Source: Pseudomonadota bacterium
GTDB lineage: Bacteria; Pseudomonadota; Gammaproteobacteria; Burkholderiales; Ferrovaceae
Assembly: GCA_021828575.1 (NCBI GenBank)
Contig: JAJZEL010000187.1
Coordinates: forward strand, 3,577-11,704
DNA: 8,128 nucleotides
Direction: 5' to 3'
Position 1 is the stretch's first letter; each line of letters starts with the position of its first letter. A program made the position numbers and the translations under genes. Below the pieces are notes generated by a model. The model was not told the DNA's origin, made no database searches, and worked only from the letters and a program-made list of their open reading frames with translations. Below are positions 1-6,523 of the stretch, one piece after another.

Positions 1-976
1 GGTTGGCGCTAATGACCACATCCGGGTACAGGCGGGCTGTACTGATGCCCACATTGGCGCTGGCTTCATGCAGGGCGGCCTCTGCTGCAAGGATGTCAGG
101 CCGTTTTCTTGCCAGCTCGGAAGGAATGCTGAGCGGAATCGTCCGGGGCATTTGCAGGTCACTGAAGCGCAGCATGGGCGGGTTCCAGTTCCTGGGGGCT
201 TTGCCCATGAGAATAGCCAGCAAATGCTGGCTTTCGCTCAGGCGTTGTTTCAGCGAAGGCAGCAAGGCCTGGTCTTCTGCCAGACGACTGCCGGCTTTCA
301 GTACGGCAGGCTGTGTACCGGAACCTTCCTGCAAGGCCGTCTTCGTGAGCGCCAGGATTTTTTCATCTTCGAGAACCAGTTGCTGCGCGACATCCAGGGA
401 TGCGCTGGTACCCGACCATGCGATGGTCTGGGCCACCACGCTGCCCGTGAGGGCCAGATAGGTGGCTTCGAGCTGGTGGGAGGCGTATTCGGCCAGTGCC
501 TGCTGACGCTCCACATCCCGGCGGCCGGCACCAAACAGGTCCAGGTCCCAGGTCAGGGAAGGCCCGATTTCATAGTAGCTGAAAGGCGGAATGAAAAAAT
601 TCGAGGGGCCGAACAGGGCGACCCCGTATTTTTGCCGGCCCGCCACACCTCCCAGCGCCACCTGGGGCAGGTATTGTCCGCTCCTTGCCTTCACGGATTC
701 CTGGGCCTGGGCCAGGGTTTCACGAGCTGCAGCCAGATCCAGATTTCCCTTCAGTGCCTGCTGGATCAGGGGATCGATGGCGGGTGCTGAAAACACGGCC
801 CACCAGTGGGGGCCCTGTTGCGGCCCCAGCACCAGTTGCTGCTGCACCTGGAACTGCTCTTCCCGGGTGAGGTAGCCGTCACCGGCCGGCGGGTCGGGAC
901 GGCGAAAATCCGGGCCCACCGTGCACGCGCAGAGCATTGCGGCGAGCAGTGAGGGCAGAAGGAGGCGAGGGTTCAC
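1..976 (-). CDS. Outer-membrane efflux factor, NodT/OprM-type lipoprotein (3' end beyond window)
   Basis: Outer-membrane channel that would complete the pump formed by the two upstream genes, letting substrates leave the cell directly. The window holds 325 codons from the N-terminus; family members are usually about 450-500 residues, so roughly a third lies beyond the left edge. Translation starts at a GTG (974-976), giving MNPRLLLPSLLAAM, followed by lipobox L15-C16-A17-C18 and the TVGPDF typical of NodT/OprM lipoproteins. The mature protein is therefore probably acylated at Cys18. Family landmarks include HWW at about residues 56-58, LTWDLDLFGAGRRDVE in the first half, and an RPDILAAEAALHEASANVG stretch in the second repeat. 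The start lies 4 bp after the emrB stop, so translation is probably coupled. No strong Shine-Dalgarno is visible, and no better in-frame start exists upstream. Family assignment is firm; the substrate is unknown. Confidence 0.9.
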   Translation of the reverse strand, partial: MNPRLLLPSLLAAMLCACTVGPDFRRPDPPAGDGYLTREEQFQVQQQLVLGPQQGPHWWAVFSAPAIDPLIQQALKGNLDLAAARETLAQAQESVKARSGQYLPQVALGGVAGRQKYGVALFGPSNFFIPPFSYYEIGPSLTWDLDLFGAGRRDVERQQALAEYASHQLEATYLALTGSVVAQTIAWSGTSASLDVAQQLVLEDEKILALTKTALQEGSGTQPAVLKAGSRLAEDQALLPSLKQRLSESQHLLAILMGKAPRNWNPPMLRFSDLQMPRTIPLSIPSELARKRPDILAAEAALHEASANVGISTARLYPDVVISAN

Positions 977-980
977 GGTT

Positions 981-2498
981 TTAATCCAGGACAGGAGGTT
1001 CCCCGGAGCTGTCTCTGGAACCTGGCTTGCGCAGCAGGAACAGCAGGGGAATGACGGCCAGGGTCAGCACCATCATCAATTGGAAGTCGTCATTGTACGC
1101 CACCATGGCGGCTTGCCGGGTCAGTTCGGCATTGAGCGGCGCCAGGATTGCTGGTGGGGCCTCCGCAACGGTTTCGACATGGCCGGGCAGCGCAGTGTAG
1201 GGGGTGACATGCGTGGCCAGGGCGGCGTGCATGGACTGGGTGTTTCTCACCAGCAGGGTTTCCACCACGGAAATGCCGATGGCGCTGCCAATGTTGCGCA
1301 ACAGGTTGAAAAACGAGGTGCCTTCATTGCGCAAGGCTCCGGGGAGGGTGCTGAACGCCATCGTGGAGAGGGAGACATAGGTCAGACCCACACCGAATCC
1401 CTGCAATACGCCCGTGGTCACCACAGGCCATTCATCCATCTGCAGGCTGAACCCGGTCATCCATTGCAGGGAAAGGGCGGTCAGGCCCAGGCCTGTGGCC
1501 ATGATGATGCGTGCGTCCACGCGTCCGATCAGCCGCCCCACCACCATCATGGCGGCCATGGTGCCGGCTCCCCTGGGGGCCGTGACCAGCCCGGTCAGCA
1601 CCACGGGGTAGCTCATGTCTTCCTGCAGCATTGGGGGGATGAGGGCCAGAGTGGCAAACAGCACTACGCCCACCAGGAAGATGAAAAAATTGGCGGCCAC
1701 GAAGTTGCGGTCGCGAAACAGTGCCGGACTCAGGAAAGGTTGCGGGTGCGTGAGGGTATGCACCAGGAAAAGGTAACAGGACATCCCGAGGATCAGGGCA
1801 TAGGTCATGATTTCCCCTGACCCGAACCAGTCCTTGAGCTGGCCCCGGTCCAACAGGAGTTGCAGCGCCCCGATGGACAGGCTGAGGGTGGCGAACCCGA
1901 AAAAATCAAATCGCCCTGGACGTCGTTCGGTTTCGGGCATGGAAAGGAGAAGCCCCAGGTAGGCCAGGATGCCAATGGGTACGTTGATGTAAAACACCCA
2001 GCGCCAGCTGTAGTTTTCCGTGAGCCAGCCGCCCAGGGCCGGTCCCAGGATGGGGCCCATGGTCACGCCAACACCCCATAGGGCCATGGCGCGCCCGTGG
2101 TTTTCGGGAGGATTGATATCGAACAGGACCGCCTGTGACAAGGGCACGAGCGCAGCTCCGGACAATCCCTGGATCAGGCGACACAGGACGATTTCGGGCA
2201 GGTCTGTGACGAGGCCGCACAGGGCGGAAGCAATGGTGAAGCCGATGATGGAAAGCAGGAAAACGCGTTTCCGCCCAAAGCGGCCAGCCAGCCATCCGGT
2301 CAATGGAATCATGATGGCCGTGGCCACGATATAGGACGTGAGCACCCAGGTCATTTGGTCCTGGGTGGCGGAAAGCGTGCCCTGCATGCGAGGCAGGGCC
2401 ACATTGGCAATGGTGGAATCCAGGGATTGCATGATGGTGGCCGCCATGATGGATACGGAGATCAGCGGGCGGTTGAGGCGGGCGGTGCCGTTGGTCAC
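981..2498 (-). CDS. emrB: MFS multidrug transporter, DHA2 (EmrB/QacA) family
   Basis: Inner-membrane drug:proton antiporter of 505 residues, the usual length for the 14-helix DHA2 family. Family motifs are clear: LDSTIANVALP in helix 1 (residues 26-36), motif A GWLAGRFGRKR (68-78), the antiporter motif C region WGVGVTMGPILGPALGGW (141-158), and the EmrB hallmark WRWVFYINVPIG (165-176). The last helix (about 473-489) is followed by a short polar tail. A poorly conserved loop near 420-465 would be periplasmic, as in EmrB. The start is a GTG 15 bp after the emrA stop without a good Shine-Dalgarno. The next Met is residue 18, inside helix 1, so GTG is preferred. It would work with the adjacent EmrA-like adaptor and outer-membrane factor. 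The family is certain; emrB is used as a family label, and the substrate cannot be read from sequence. Confidence 0.94.
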   Translation of the reverse strand: MTNGTARLNRPLISVSIMAATIMQSLDSTIANVALPRMQGTLSATQDQMTWVLTSYIVATAIMIPLTGWLAGRFGRKRVFLLSIIGFTIASALCGLVTDLPEIVLCRLIQGLSGAALVPLSQAVLFDINPPENHGRAMALWGVGVTMGPILGPALGGWLTENYSWRWVFYINVPIGILAYLGLLLSMPETERRPGRFDFFGFATLSLSIGALQLLLDRGQLKDWFGSGEIMTYALILGMSCYLFLVHTLTHPQPFLSPALFRDRNFVAANFFIFLVGVVLFATLALIPPMLQEDMSYPVVLTGLVTAPRGAGTMAAMMVVGRLIGRVDARIIMATGLGLTALSLQWMTGFSLQMDEWPVVTTGVLQGFGVGLTYVSLSTMAFSTLPGALRNEGTSFFNLLRNIGSAIGISVVETLLVRNTQSMHAALATHVTPYTALPGHVETVAEAPPAILAPLNAELTRQAAMVAYNDDFQLMMVLTLAVIPLLFLLRKPGSRDSSGEPPVLD

Positions 2499-2513
2499 GG
2501 GAAAGCGCCAGGG

Positions 2514-3551
2514 TCAGAAAAGGGAATGGGGTGCATCCACCCGCACCGTGGCGCTCAGGCCTGTACGCAGCGGCCTGGAGGGGTCGGGATCGTCGATGTG
2601 TATGCGCACCGGCAGGCGCTGCACCACCTTGACCCAGTTGCCCGTGGCATTTTCCGGCGGGAGCAGTGCAAAACTGGAACCCGTGCCCGGACTCAGGCTT
2701 TCCACATGGCCATGAAAGGTCCTGCCCGGGTAGATGTCCAGCGTCACCGTACTGCTTTGCCCTGGCCGAACGTTCGTGAGGTCTGTTTCCTTGAAATTGG
2801 CTTCCACCCACACATCCCGGTCGGAAACCAGCGCAAACAGCGGCGCGGCTGCTTTTACGTAATCCCCCGGCTGGAGCTGTTCCACCCGGGTCACGGTGCC
2901 ATTGCCGGGAGCGCGGACCGTGGCATAGGACAGGTTGAGCTCCGCCTGCTGCAGGGTTGCCCGGGCTTCCGCCACAGCAGGGTGCTGGTCCACATTACGC
3001 AGGGGGTGGTTGTCCAGGGCGGCCTGGACATTGTCCTTGTCCTGTTGGGTCGCCGCCAGCTTCTGCTGAGCCTGGGCCAGGGCATGGCGGGCATCATCCA
3101 GGCGGGATTGCGAGGACACGCCACTGGAAGCCAGGCGCGTCTGACGCTCCATTTCGCGGGTGGCATAACGCACTGTTTCACTGGCGGCATCCATTTCGGC
3201 CTTGCGCTGGCGCCAGGTGGCCTGCAGGGCGGCAATGCGCAGGCGTTCGCTGGCCAGGTGTGCCCGGGCCTGGTCCAGGGCCGTCCTGAAATCCCGTTCA
3301 TCCAGCCGGAACAGAAGGTCGCCGCGGTGCACCGCCTGATTGTCATGCACATCCATTTCCACCACGCGACCCGACACGCTGGCGCTGATTTCCGTGCGCG
3401 CAGCGCTCACATAGGCATCTTCAGTGGAAACAAAACGTGCTCCCTTTACATACAGGGCAGCAGCCACCGCCAGGATGACCAGGGGACCTCCCCAGAGCAG
3501 GGGGCGCCGGTAACGGGTGAGGGAGGTGAGTCGGGGTGTTTCGCTTTCCAC
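2514..3551 (-). CDS. emrA: EmrA/HlyD-family membrane-fusion protein
   Basis: Periplasmic adaptor linking the MFS pump to the outer-membrane channel, 345 residues. A single N-terminal membrane anchor (about 18-36) follows a short basic cytoplasmic segment. The sequence VSTEDAYVSAARTEISASVSGRV (41-63) opens the first half of the lipoyl domain. Residues about 86-203 are Ala/Gln/Arg-rich and predicted to form the long coiled-coil hairpin. The second lipoyl half begins with LSYATVRAPGNGTV (207-220). Then come WVEANFKETDL (248-258) and FALLPPENATGNWVKVVQRL (294-313), both diagnostic of the EmrA subgroup. The start is GTG (3549-3551); no alternative ATG/GTG/TTG occurs in frame just upstream and no good Shine-Dalgarno is present. 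It is first in the operon, facing away from the LysR gene. Its TGA stop is in the same frame as emrB, with five sense codons between them. Confidence 0.94.
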   Translation of the reverse strand: MESETPRLTSLTRYRRPLLWGGPLVILAVAAALYVKGARFVSTEDAYVSAARTEISASVSGRVVEMDVHDNQAVHRGDLLFRLDERDFRTALDQARAHLASERLRIAALQATWRQRKAEMDAASETVRYATREMERQTRLASSGVSSQSRLDDARHALAQAQQKLAATQQDKDNVQAALDNHPLRNVDQHPAVAEARATLQQAELNLSYATVRAPGNGTVTRVEQLQPGDYVKAAAPLFALVSDRDVWVEANFKETDLTNVRPGQSSTVTLDIYPGRTFHGHVESLSPGTGSSFALLPPENATGNWVKVVQRLPVRIHIDDPDPSRPLRTGLSATVRVDAPHSLF

Positions 3552-3585
3552 TGAGGTGTCTACGGATGAGGGCGGGTGAAGGGAA

Positions 3586-3591
3586 ATTATA
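3586..3591 (-). promoter_or_regulatory. Putative -10 box for the efflux operon
   Basis: On the minus strand this reads TATAAT, a perfect sigma-70 -10 hexamer. It lies 34 bp upstream of the emrA GTG, implying a leader of about 28 nt. No good -35 is seen: at 16-18 bp spacing the hexamers are only weak matches, such as TTTTAA. That would fit a promoter needing an activator. The inverted repeat at 3622-3642 would be centred near -53 relative to the inferred start. Confidence 0.5.
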
Positions 3592-3617
3592 CGTGGCGAA
3601 TTGTGCTTTAAAATGTT

Positions 3618-3623
3618 TATAAT
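3618..3623 (+). promoter_or_regulatory. Putative -10 box for lysR
   Basis: Plus-strand TATAAT, 26 bp upstream of the lysR ATG. Its last two bases overlap the inverted repeat starting at 3622, and the inferred transcription start (about 3630) falls inside that repeat, as expected for negative autoregulation. No recognisable -35 lies at the right spacing; TTGTGC at 3601-3606 is too close, at 11 bp. Confidence 0.45.
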
Positions 3624-3642
3624 CCGAATACACTATTCGGAT
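3622..3642. promoter_or_regulatory. Perfect 9-bp inverted repeat, candidate LysR operator
   Basis: The arms ATCCGAATA (3622-3630) and TATTCGGAT (3634-3642) are exact reverse complements separated by CAC. The repeat sits in the divergent lysR/emrA gap. It overlaps the lysR -10 and start region and lies upstream of the emrA promoter. This is the usual place for a LysR-family site that represses its own gene and activates the divergent operon. It does not contain a centred T-N11-A box, so assignment to this LysR protein is inference from position. Confidence 0.6.
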
Positions 3643-3649
3643 ATGGTGA

Positions 3650-4582
3650 ATGATGGAAGGGGCGGAATTTGCCGGGCTCAAGGCATTCATGGCCGTGGTG
3701 GACAACGGCAATTTCACACGGGCAGCTGCCGCCCTGGGGATGGCGCCATCGTCCCTGAGTCAGACCATCCGTCATCTGGAAGATCGTCTTGGCGTCCGTC
3801 TCCTGCATCGCACCACCCGCAGCGTGTCCCTCACGGAGGCTGGCGAGCGCCTGCTGGACCAGGTGCGCCCCGCCTTCGAGGCCCTGCACTCTGCCGTGGA
3901 ATCCATCAACGATTTTCGTGACACCCCCATGGGTGTTCTGCGCCTGAGCGTGTCCACGGTGCCGGCACGCATCATCCTGGGACCGCTGCTCAAGGATTTC
4001 ACCACCCGGTTTCCGGCCATCCAACTGGACGTGACCGTGGACGACACTCAAAGCGACATCGTGACGGGCCGGTTTGATGCCGGTATTCGTTACGGGCGTC
4101 GCATTGCCCAGGACATGAAACTGGTGCGTGCCAGCGCTCCCTTTCGTGTCATGGCAGTGGCCTCGCCTGACTATCTGGCGCTCCATCCGGCACCCAAAAC
4201 CCCCCGGGATCTGCAGCACCACACCTGCATTCGGTACCGGATGGCCAACCAGCAGATTCTTGCCTGGGAATTTGAAAAAAATCACCAGAAAGTGGAAATC
4301 GATGTGGATGGCCCTCTGATCGTCAACGATGTGGACCTGGTCGTCCAGGCGGCCTGCGATGGTGTCGGTGTGGGTTACGTGGTGGAGGCGCATGTGATGG
4401 AACAACTGAAGCGGGGACACCTTGTGCCCCTGCTGCGCGACTGGTCACCTGCCCATCACAGTTACTACCTTTACTACGCCAGTCGTCATCTGATGTCGGC
4501 CCCGTTGCGCACTTTCATTCTGTACCTGCGCGAGCGACAGCGACTGGAACAGGAGGAAGTTGACGGCCGTCTGTCTTTGTGA
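3650..4582 (+). CDS. LysR-family transcriptional regulator, divergent from efflux operon
   Basis: DNA-binding regulator of 310 residues, the standard LysR length. The N-terminal winged helix-turn-helix is clear: LKAFMAVVDNGNFTRAAAAL (10-29), then SSLSQTIRHLEDRLGVRLLHR (34-54) and the wing SVSLTEAGERLL (58-69). Residues about 95-295 form the two-lobed effector-binding domain, starting GVLRLSVSTVPARIILGPLL. The sequence resembles the large subgroup that includes AaeR and CrgA-like regulators. Two adjacent ATGs (3650 and 3653) are possible starts. GGTGA at 3645-3649 abuts the first, so the second has marginally better spacing; an in-frame TGA at 3647 rules out anything further upstream. By position it probably controls the emrA-emrB-OMF operon and itself through the repeat at 3622-3642. 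The effector is unknown. Efflux operons of the emr type often have MarR or TetR regulators; LysR control is closer to the AaeR/aaeAB layout. Confidence 0.93.
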   Translation: MMEGAEFAGLKAFMAVVDNGNFTRAAAALGMAPSSLSQTIRHLEDRLGVRLLHRTTRSVSLTEAGERLLDQVRPAFEALHSAVESINDFRDTPMGVLRLSVSTVPARIILGPLLKDFTTRFPAIQLDVTVDDTQSDIVTGRFDAGIRYGRRIAQDMKLVRASAPFRVMAVASPDYLALHPAPKTPRDLQHHTCIRYRMANQQILAWEFEKNHQKVEIDVDGPLIVNDVDLVVQAACDGVGVGYVVEAHVMEQLKRGHLVPLLRDWSPAHHSYYLYYASRHLMSAPLRTFILYLRERQRLEQEEVDGRLSL

Positions 4583-4607
4583 CTAGATGGAGGTGCAAGA
4601 AGATTTC

Positions 4608-4612
4608 TGAGG
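4608..4612 (+). promoter_or_regulatory. Ribosome binding site deciding the diguanylate cyclase start
   Basis: TGAGG lies 9 nt before the ATG at 4622. A second ATG at 4615 is in another frame and too close to it (2 nt), so 4622 is the supported start. Confidence 0.6.
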
Positions 4613-4621
4613 CCATGGCTC

Positions 4622-6517
4622 ATGGATGCTCCGGACCCCCCTTTTTCCCGATCCCCTTTGCTGGTCTTTCTGATCATTGCCCTGACGGTGTTCGTGGCGG
4701 AAATCTGTGTCATGTTTCTGCTGCCCTATCTGGGAGATATCAGCCAGGGCAGACAGGCATTGATGGATGCCCTGCTTCTTGTCTTCATGATTTCGCCCAC
4801 GCTCTACCTGTTTTTGTTCCGGACGATGGTGTTTCACATCCGGAAACGGGTCAAGATGGAGGAGTTGCTCCGGCGCAACAAGGAAGAGCAGTTCAAGATC
4901 GTGGTGCGCACTTCCCTGGATGGTTTCATCATGACCAATGCCCATGGCCGGATCGTGGAAACCAACGATGCCTATTGCCGGATGCTGGGGTATGAGCGCG
5001 GCGAGCTGTTGCGCATGAACGTGACTCACATTGACACGAAACTGTCCCCGGACGAGGTGCTTCAGCGGATTGGCCATCATGGGGATGGCGTGGGCAGCCA
5101 TTTCGAAACCACCCATCTCCGCCGTGACGGCACCCTGATGGAGGTGGAGGTGAGCGCCCAGTACAACCCGGATACCGGGCTGGTGGCCGCTTTTCTGCGT
5201 GACATTACAGACCGCAAGCAAATGCAGCAGGAGCTGCTGGACAACGAAGAACGTTTCCGCGCCATGAGCGAAAACAGCGGTGATGCCATGATCATGATGG
5301 ACCAGGAAGGGCGGGTGACCTTCTGGAATGCGTCAGCAGAACGGATCTTCGGTTACCGGCGTGACGAAGTCCTGGGGCAGGACATGCATCACTTCATCGC
5401 ACCGTCCCGTCATGAAGAAGGCTTCAGGCGTGCGCATGGCAGTTTTCTCAGGACAGGGTCAGGCCCCTTGATTGGCAAGACCATGGAAATCGAGGCCCTG
5501 CACCGGAAAGGTCACGAGTTTCCAGTAGAGCTGTCCCTGGGAGCGGTCAAGATCAAGGGGCACTGGCATGCCATCGGCGTGGCGCGTGACATCACGGAAC
5601 GGCGTGCCATGAAAAAAGTGCTGGAAGACAATGAAACACGGTTGCGCGAAATGTTCGAGAACCTGAGCAGCGGTGTGGCCGTCTATCGCTCCACGGATGG
5701 TCGGGACTTTTTCTTCACCGCATTCAACCATGCGGCCGAGCGCATAGATGGCATATTCCGCAAGGACGTGATCGGCAAGAACGTGGTGGAGGTGTTTCCG
5801 GCCATTGCCCAGTTCGGTCTGCTGGAGGTGTTCCGGCGCGTGTGGACCACGGGCGTGGCTGAACATCATCCGGCGGGCCTCTATCAGGACGGGCGTATTT
5901 CCTCCTGGCGGGAAAATTACGTCTACAAGCTTTCCAACGATGAAATCGTGGCCATCATCGATGACGTGACTGCATCCAAGCTGGCCGAGGAAAAAATGCA
6001 TCGCATGGCACATTATGATGCCCTGACGGGATTGCCCAACCGGCCGCTCTTTCTGGATCGCCTGCGTCTGGCCCTGGTCAGTGCAAAGCGCAACAAGGCA
6101 CCGCTGGCAGTCATGTTTGTGGACCTCAACCGTTTCAAGCCGGTCAATGATGCCCTGGGCCATGATGTGGGTGATGCCCTGTTGAAGTCCGTGGCACGAC
6201 GGCTGAAGAATTCGGTGCGGGAGTCGGACACAGTGGCCCGCGTGGGGGGGGACGAGTTTGTCATCCTGCTGCCTGCTCCGGGGGGGGGGCGTGAAATGCG
6301 CAAGGTGGCTGACAAGGTCCTGGAGTCCCTGCGTCAGCCTTTCGACCTGTCACCTCACACGGTGTCCATTTCTGCGAGCATAGGCCTGGCCCTCTACCCG
6401 GAACATGGTGAAGATGAAGCGGCACTCATCCGGAATGCCGACCTGGCCATGTATGTGGCCAAGAGGGAAGGCGAAGACGGGGGCATCGCCATGGCGGAAG
6501 GAAACGCCCAGACCTGA
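4622..6517 (+). CDS. Membrane diguanylate cyclase, PAS-PAS-PAS-GGDEF
   Basis: Predicted to make cyclic di-GMP from two GTP. The 631 residues comprise two N-terminal TM helices (about 11-37 and 47-71) with a short loop, so sensing is probably cytoplasmic. Three PAS domains follow: about 88-200 ending RDITDRK, 208-330 ending RDITERR, and 340-455 ending DDVTASK. The GGDEF domain runs from about 458 to 620 and is entered by MAHYDALTGLPNRPLFLDRL. Catalytic features are intact: D501 and N509/D510 in DLNRFKPVND, GHDVGD (513-518) and GGDEF (542-546). R533-E-S-D536 is a proper RxxD inhibitory site five residues before GGDEF, so product inhibition is expected. There is no EAL domain. The gene starts 39 bp after lysR with no terminator between, so co-transcription is likely. 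Unusually, an 8-G tract encodes the GG of GGDEF and a 10-G tract encodes P553-G-G-G556. PAS ligands are unknown. Confidence 0.93.
   Translation: MDAPDPPFSRSPLLVFLIIALTVFVAEICVMFLLPYLGDISQGRQALMDALLLVFMISPTLYLFLFRTMVFHIRKRVKMEELLRRNKEEQFKIVVRTSLDGFIMTNAHGRIVETNDAYCRMLGYERGELLRMNVTHIDTKLSPDEVLQRIGHHGDGVGSHFETTHLRRDGTLMEVEVSAQYNPDTGLVAAFLRDITDRKQMQQELLDNEERFRAMSENSGDAMIMMDQEGRVTFWNASAERIFGYRRDEVLGQDMHHFIAPSRHEEGFRRAHGSFLRTGSGPLIGKTMEIEALHRKGHEFPVELSLGAVKIKGHWHAIGVARDITERRAMKKVLEDNETRLREMFENLSSGVAVYRSTDGRDFFFTAFNHAAERIDGIFRKDVIGKNVVEVFPAIAQFGLLEVFRRVWTTGVAEHHPAGLYQDGRISSWRENYVYKLSNDEIVAIIDDVTASKLAEEKMHRMAHYDALTGLPNRPLFLDRLRLALVSAKRNKAPLAVMFVDLNRFKPVNDALGHDVGDALLKSVARRLKNSVRESDTVARVGGDEFVILLPAPGGGREMRKVADKVLESLRQPFDLSPHTVSISASIGLALYPEHGEDEAALIRNADLAMYVAKREGEDGGIAMAEGNAQT
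6244..6251 (+). repeat. 8-G homopolymer in the GGDEF codons
   Basis: Eight consecutive G bases run from the last base of the V541 codon through two GGG glycine codons into the first base of D544. The tract therefore spans the catalytic GGD itself. Glycine could be encoded without GGG, so the run is not forced by the protein. Confidence 0.9.
6280..6289 (+). repeat. 10-G homopolymer, possible slippage site
   Basis: Ten consecutive G bases encode the end of P553 and G554-G556. Deleting one G would read on to a TAG at 6381-6383. Inserting one G would bring the TGA at 6292-6294 into frame at once. Either change removes the last part of the GGDEF fold and should inactivate the enzyme. Confidence 0.9.
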
Positions 6518-6523
6518 CCCGGT

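Noticed and set aside
921..1820. A 299-codon plus-strand frame opposite emrB
   Set aside because: Its composition is dominated by H, Q and G and it mirrors a conserved transporter; treated as a shadow.
2514..2516. Selenocysteine or recoded TGA joining emrA and emrB
   Set aside because: Both proteins are complete family-length units ending and starting at normal places, and no Sec-insertion hairpin is apparent.
2355..3554. A 399-codon open frame on the plus strand opposite emrA and the start of emrB
   Set aside because: It is antisense to two clearly recognised genes, shows no domain or plausible composition (rich in G, H, Q, R), and is the usual mirror frame in GC-rich DNA.
3601..3606. TTGTGC as a -35 box for lysR
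   Set aside because: Only 11 bp separates it from the TATAAT at 3618, too short for a sigma-70 promoter.
4268..4282. Run of seven A bases in lysR as a slippage site
   Set aside because: It encodes ordinary Glu-Lys-Asn codons and is of a length common by chance; weaker than the G tracts.
3617..4420. A 267-codon minus-strand frame opposite lysR
   Set aside because: It is low-complexity, His/Gly-rich shadow sequence against a well-conserved LysR protein, with no ribosome site or family resemblance.
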